A stretch of 64,000 nucleotides of DNA. Source: Bolinopsis microptera. Its lineage: Eukaryota > Ctenophora > Tentaculata > Lobata > Bolinopsidae. The stretch is from positions 9,834,902 to 9,898,901 of the forward strand of contig NC_087076.1 of the NCBI RefSeq assembly GCF_026151205.1, read 5' to 3'. The position numbers and the translations under genes were made by a program. The notes under the pieces were generated by a model, which had not been told where the DNA came from, did not search any database, and saw nothing but the letters and a program-made list of their open reading frames with translations. Shown here piece by piece: positions 57,731 through 64,000 of this stretch (its first letter is position 1; every line of letters starts with the position of its first letter).

Positions 57731-57927
57731 GACTCTGACTCTGACTCTGACTCTGACTCTGACTCTGACTCTGACTCTGACTCTGACTCTGACTCTCAGA
57801 CTCTGACTCTGACTCTGACTCTGACTCTCAGACTCTGACTCTGACTCTGACTCTGACTCTGACTCTGACTCTGACTCTGACATGACTCTGACTCTGACTC
57901 TGACTCTGACTCTGACTCTGACTCTGA
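57731..57927. repeat. (GACTCT)n hexamer array
   Basis: About 33 copies of GACTCT with three small interruptions (CAGACTCT twice, CATGACTCT once). The minus strand would encode alternating Ser-Glu or Arg-Val; this is a repeat property. Confidence 0.97.
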
Positions 57928-58179
57928 ATAAGTATGGTACAAATTGTGCCATGTGCAGATTTTCTAGACTCAAAATAAACTTTTCGTTTCGAACAACAGA
58001 TACAACTTTTCCATTGATCCGCACTACTAGATCAGTACACGATGGCTGATCTTTGTGTGTTCTATAGTACGCTATAAACACATTATTAATTTCAATTAGT
58101 TTTAATTAATTCTCCGTCTCTTTCCCAAGGTGTAGACAGCATTTTCAATAGAACCGCAATTAAAATAAGTTTTCCATAC
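57928..58179. other. Short spacer
   Basis: Unique AT-rich sequence between two simple-sequence arrays. Confidence 0.4.
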
Positions 58180-58438
58180 ACCCTGTAACACCACCCCTGT
58201 AACACCACCCCTGTAACACCACCCCTGTAACACCACCCCTGTAACACCACCCCTGTAACACCACCCATGTAACACCACCCTGCACCCCTGTAACACCACC
58301 CCTGTAACACCACCCCTGTAGCACCACCCCTGTAGCACCACCCCTGTAGCACCACCCCTGTAACACCACCCCTGTAGCACCACCCCTGTAACACCACCCC
58401 TGTAGCACCCCTTTTTTTTTTTTTTGTTTTTTTTGTTT
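58180..58438. repeat. 14-bp minisatellite (ACACCACCCCTGTA) and T-run
   Basis: About 16 copies of a 14-base unit with an A/G variant (GTAACACC versus GTAGCACC) and one CCCATG variant, followed by a T-rich run at 58412-58438. Because 3 x 14 = 42, all three minus-strand frames stay open; no protein is called. Confidence 0.96.
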
Positions 58439-59293
58439 GTTGCACCCCTGTAACACACCCTGTAAGTGTATCTATATAACACTGTACTATAACCACATGT
58501 ATAATAAGTGGTTCACGTAATGTCTTGCAAACATAAATCGCTCACAGCAAACCAAACTTGACATCTTTTTCCCACGGAAAACGTATAATATTATATTGGA
58601 TGCTGTGCATGACATTACAAGTATGATTTGTAGCAGTGCAGTATAATATAATGTGCACAATGCTGACCGTTTTCACAACTTCAACGCTACTACGATGCAG
58701 TATGGTGTTCTCCAGAATTTCGCCATCCAGATTTAAGACAGATCAAGCATTTTGTCTGTACATGTCGAAAAAGTTTTCTCTAGGGCCACGATCCGCGATC
58801 GGGTTAAGTCAAAATTGTCCATTGATCTCAAATATTTTATTGTGACAATGGTGATGGTCCCCATCTAGTGACTGTAGAATTGGTTTTCCAGTTCAATTAT
58901 GAGAATTTTCAGAAGGCTTATAAAAATATAAACATGATGTCCTAGAATTGACAGTTAAAATTATAATAGTTCTTAATACTCCCAATCATCTTACCTTCAT
59001 GTTATTAGTGAGTAATTCAAAATAATAACTGCTCTGACATGAGCATACTGCACCTTGACACATTGACAATATATATGGGTGGGCGCTAAATACAATCCCT
59101 TCATTTCACTCTAACAAATACATCTGACAATAAAAACATCTCCTGAGCTCACCAGTCACCCCTCAGACCTGCAATAATTGTAACAACCCACACACTGACA
59201 AACACTGAGGAGGTCGCTTTGTTGTGTGGACTCTATTACCTTATACCTAACCTATTGTCTTATTACAATCTCTCTTTGTTTCCTGGTACATAG
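58439..59293. other. No gene recognised
   Basis: AT-rich; its end supplies the pyrimidine-rich acceptor TCTCTTTGTTTCCTGGTACATAG of the microexon candidate. Confidence 0.45.
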
Positions 59294-59314
59294 CCGTGAA
59301 CAAAGCTATCAAAG
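59294..59314 (+). other. Candidate 21-nt microexon
   Basis: CCGTGAACAAAGCTATCAAA plus G lies between a strong acceptor (TTTCCTGGTACATAG) and donor (GTATGG). Joined to the phase-1 end of the exon at 50064-50226 it reads TVNKAIK and leaves phase 1. That would extend the charged helix after GTWEHKQRAAEIESTE. The intervening intron would be 9 kb, so the link is speculative. Confidence 0.25.
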
Positions 59315-61380
<2,066 letters not shown>

Positions 61381-61900
61381 GAGGTGCACACTAGATATAA
61401 TACAGTGCAGGTTTGAGGTGCACACTAGATATAATACAGTGCAGGTTTGAGGTGCACACTAGATAATACAGTGCAGGTTTGAGGTGCACACTAGATAATA
61501 CAGTGCAGGTTTGAGGTGCACACTAGATAATACAGTGCAGGTTTGAGATGCACACTAGATAATACAGTGCAGGTTTGAGGTGCACACTAGATATAATACA
61601 GTGCAGGTTTGAGATGCACACTAGATAATACAGTGCAGGTTTGAGGTGCACACTAGATAATACAGTGCAGGTTTGAGGTGCACACTAGATAATACAGTGC
61701 AGGTTTGAGGTGCACACTAGATAATACAGTGCAGGTTTGAGGTGCACACTAGATAATACAGTGCAGGTTTGAGGTGCACACTAGATAATACAGTGCAGGT
61801 TTGAGGTGCACACTAGATAATACAGTGCAGGTTTGAGGTGCACACTAGATAATACAGTGCAGGTTTGAGGTGCACACTAGATATAATACAGTGCAGGTTT
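61381..61900. repeat. 32/35-bp minisatellite
   Basis: About 16 copies of GAGGTGCACACTAGATAATA plus CAGTGCAGGTTT. A 3-base length variant (ATATAATA) gives 35-base units at the edges and once internally (about 61570), and a GAGATGCAC substitution marks two copies. Confidence 0.96.
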
Positions 61901-62712
61901 GAGGTGGAAGCTAGTTAAAGTGTGGGTCAATACAATTAGATCTGAGGTGCCTGGCGCGAGTGGCACATTACGTAGTGGACTATAACATTAACTACACTTC
62001 TCCTATTTATCTGGTAATGTTAACACCATCTAGATACCCGTAAAGTGTTACGGCGCCGGGTTTCTGCATATTTCATGTTGTCAATAAAGTTACATTTTTT
62101 ATGATGATGTGACGCATGGAAAATCGCAAAGTTGTGGTCGAGTTAAGTTGGGTTAGTCTTGAAAACTTTTAACTTGAGGACGTGAGGACAAAACACTGAT
62201 ACAAGTTTCACTCCAACAATTCTTACTGTAACTAAGATACGATATATTTTGTAGTCCGGAGTATAACAGAAAGGCTCATTCTGAGCCTCCCAATTGCCCG
62301 GTATCAAGAATCAATATATGAATATAGCACTCAGCAGTCAGCAGGAGGGTGTTACGATGGTCCTTTGTCAAGAGCTGCCCGATTACTTTGTTCGATAATC
62401 GTGTCACGTGTCTCATTATAGTCACATGTCTCGTTAATAGTACCTTGCTAATACCTTTCCTTATCTGTCTAATCTGAATTGTCCGACTGGACAAAAGAGC
62501 TGGAGAGAGAGAGCTGGATTTATACTTTATCTCGTCGTAGTAGATACTTCCCTAATTCCTGTACCTAATCAGAGAGAGGTTATCATTCGCTGACTTACAA
62601 AACGTTACATTCTTCCTTTCCCCCGATACTAGCTTTACATTCTTCCTTCTTTCCCCCGGTTACTGACCTAGATACCTTACTTTACTGACTAAGAAGAGGT
62701 GTATCACTATCA
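61901..62712. other. No gene recognised
   Basis: Unique sequence with one TCACGTGTC site near 62403 and a CATTCTTCCTTTCCCCCG-type duplication at about 62607-62658. Confidence 0.45.
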
Positions 62713-62776
62713 ACTGTACACTGTACACTGTACACTGTACACTGTACACTGTACACTGTACACTGTACACTGTACA
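62713..62776. repeat. 7-bp tandem (ACTGTAC)n
   Basis: Nine copies of ACTGTAC; strongly palindromic, since the GTAC cores pair. Confidence 0.97.
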
Positions 62777-64000
62777 GTCTGAATAAAGTCGGTGTCGCAG
62801 TTCGCACACTGGCCTCTTCCCCGGTACTTACAGTGAATCAATACAATTCCAACTGCAGTCCTCAGAACACTTACACAGTGTATTATATTGTACTGGTTCA
62901 AGACAGAGACCCTCCTTCTCGGCCTCACTACCCACTAACAAGCTCATATACAGGCACGCCTTCTCTTTGTACGCCAGACAGACAGATATATAATATCAGA
63001 CGGCTCGGGATTAGGGGGTAAGGAGTAAGGAGTCCCTTTGAGAGAGGGTTACGTCACTTCTGGTGACCGGTACACTTTCGCTTTGTCATTTGGCTACCAT
63101 AAAATATTCTATTGCTCCAGACAGGACTCAGCTAGAATCTAGATGTCATGATATTAGGGCTGTCAGAAGACGATGGCCCTGTTCGGCTGTACCCCGACCG
63201 TACATCTTGTTGTTCTACAGAAATACGAAATGTTCAGATCATTTAAGGAAAAGGCACATAAAGTATTCGCTCTATAGTCGCTGATCTAAGGTTATTGTCT
63301 TGAAGCTGTTAGACATAATGTAGGAATTGATACGGTAATTCTTTGATAAGATAATATAAAGTCTAAACAATATCGTAGGAGGGTACGTTATATTGTATGC
63401 AGTAATGTATGCCGTTTTTGCGAACAGATTGGATAAGATATCAGCTCGCTTCCCTAGCTGTTGGCCCCCCCCCCCCCCCACCACTATCTAATATCGAGAC
63501 TACGGCCATGGTAACGATTAAATTATTAAGGTTTAATGAGGAATCTTCTGTCCTCCTTTGATATTGAGAGGCATTTTCTTTGATATACCCGATAGTAACT
63601 AATAGGAATGCCACAAATCAGAATTGAAATGCAGCTTAGTTTGAGTCTGATGTTAAGATACAGTATATTATATAAGATATATGTTTACTCTGATAGGTAC
63701 GTACGTATGTGTTGCAGTTTTTAACAACATGCTCTGAGCTCAGAATCAGAAAAATAATATTAAACCAGCCCTGATTAACATCTGAAGTTGGTGCTGAAAC
63801 CGGCAATGGTACCGGAGGTACCGGGTAAATACCATTACTATTTCTAGAATGTTGCTGTACTATTCTAGAATGTTCCTGTCACGTGGTACGTACAGCGCAA
63901 CCCCAGTTAGCCGGGTTGAGTTGTGAGCCAGATAGTGTAGTTAATTAAACCTGGTTAAAACCTTGTGAATTAGCGTAATTGTGCAGCTCATGGATTGTTC
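62777..64000. other. No gene recognised
   Basis: Unique sequence with a C run at 63466-63479 and a TCACGTGG site near 63878. A GTACGTACGTATGTG stretch lies near 63698. No exon supported up to the window end. Confidence 0.45.

Noticed and set aside
57725-58081. Minus-strand frame rich in Ser-Glu and Arg-Val repeats
   Set aside because: It is the translation of the GACTCT hexamer array; both repeat dipeptides come from frame shifts of the same DNA repeat.
58092-58496. Three overlapping minus-strand frames with VVLQGWCYRGG repeats
   Set aside because: A 14-base repeat has no stop in any of these phases, so all three stay open; no unique protein is indicated.

Overview
The window reads as nuclear DNA from a multicellular animal. 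Genes are split by GT-AG introns, there is no bacterial-style gene packing, and microsatellites, minisatellites, DNA transposons and LINE fragments fill most of the space between genes. The conserved genes are metazoan: a kinesin-8 motor, the TRAPP subunit TRAPPC12 and a SUGP1-like splicing factor. The AT-rich base composition, moderate introns (mostly 0.2-0.6 kb) and a secreted coiled-coil/Cys-rich family suggest a non-bilaterian animal such as a cnidarian, but the exact lineage cannot be fixed from this sequence.

Layout. 1-6.9 kb is non-genic with a 10-bp array, a (CA)n tract and a 49-bp array. 6.9-8.0 kb holds an intronless WD40-like gene (minus). 8.5-17.4 kb is repeat territory: short GC-rich dispersed repeats, a 0.33-kb near-perfect palindrome, a decayed SWIM zinc-finger/MULE-like locus, and 64-bp and 91-bp tandem arrays. 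17.9-20.4 kb is an NADPH-dependent FMN reductase gene (minus). Its first intron contains a 1.35-kb hAT-like element with an 8-bp target duplication, and two of its exons each lack one base. 20.7-24.6 kb is stacked DNA transposons: a 1.9-kb element with perfect 35-bp terminal repeats, a MULE carrying a broken transposase, and two foldback MITEs. 25.8-34.6 kb is a complete kinesin-8 gene (minus, 12 coding exons, about 847 aa). Its large fourth intron hosts, on the opposite strand, two copies of a secreted coiled-coil gene family, one decayed and one with a one-base deletion. 35.3-37.0 kb is an intronless TRAPPC12 (minus). 37.2-46.1 kb is LINE remnants, foldback repeats and a 2.1-kb mariner-like element. 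46.5-50.2 kb is the 5' part of a SUGP1-like gene (plus). 50.2-64 kb has no convincing gene except a possible 21-nt microexon; it carries a 2-kb element bounded by TTAA and several long simple repeats.

The conserved genes are housekeeping-type (mitotic motor, membrane traffic and centromere factor, splicing) and do not form a pathway. The most unusual content is the nested secreted-protein cluster, the one-base frameshifts confined to two loci while neighbouring long ORFs are clean, and several non-autonomous elements whose interiors are arrays of one short motif (TTTGTCACA or TGTCA).
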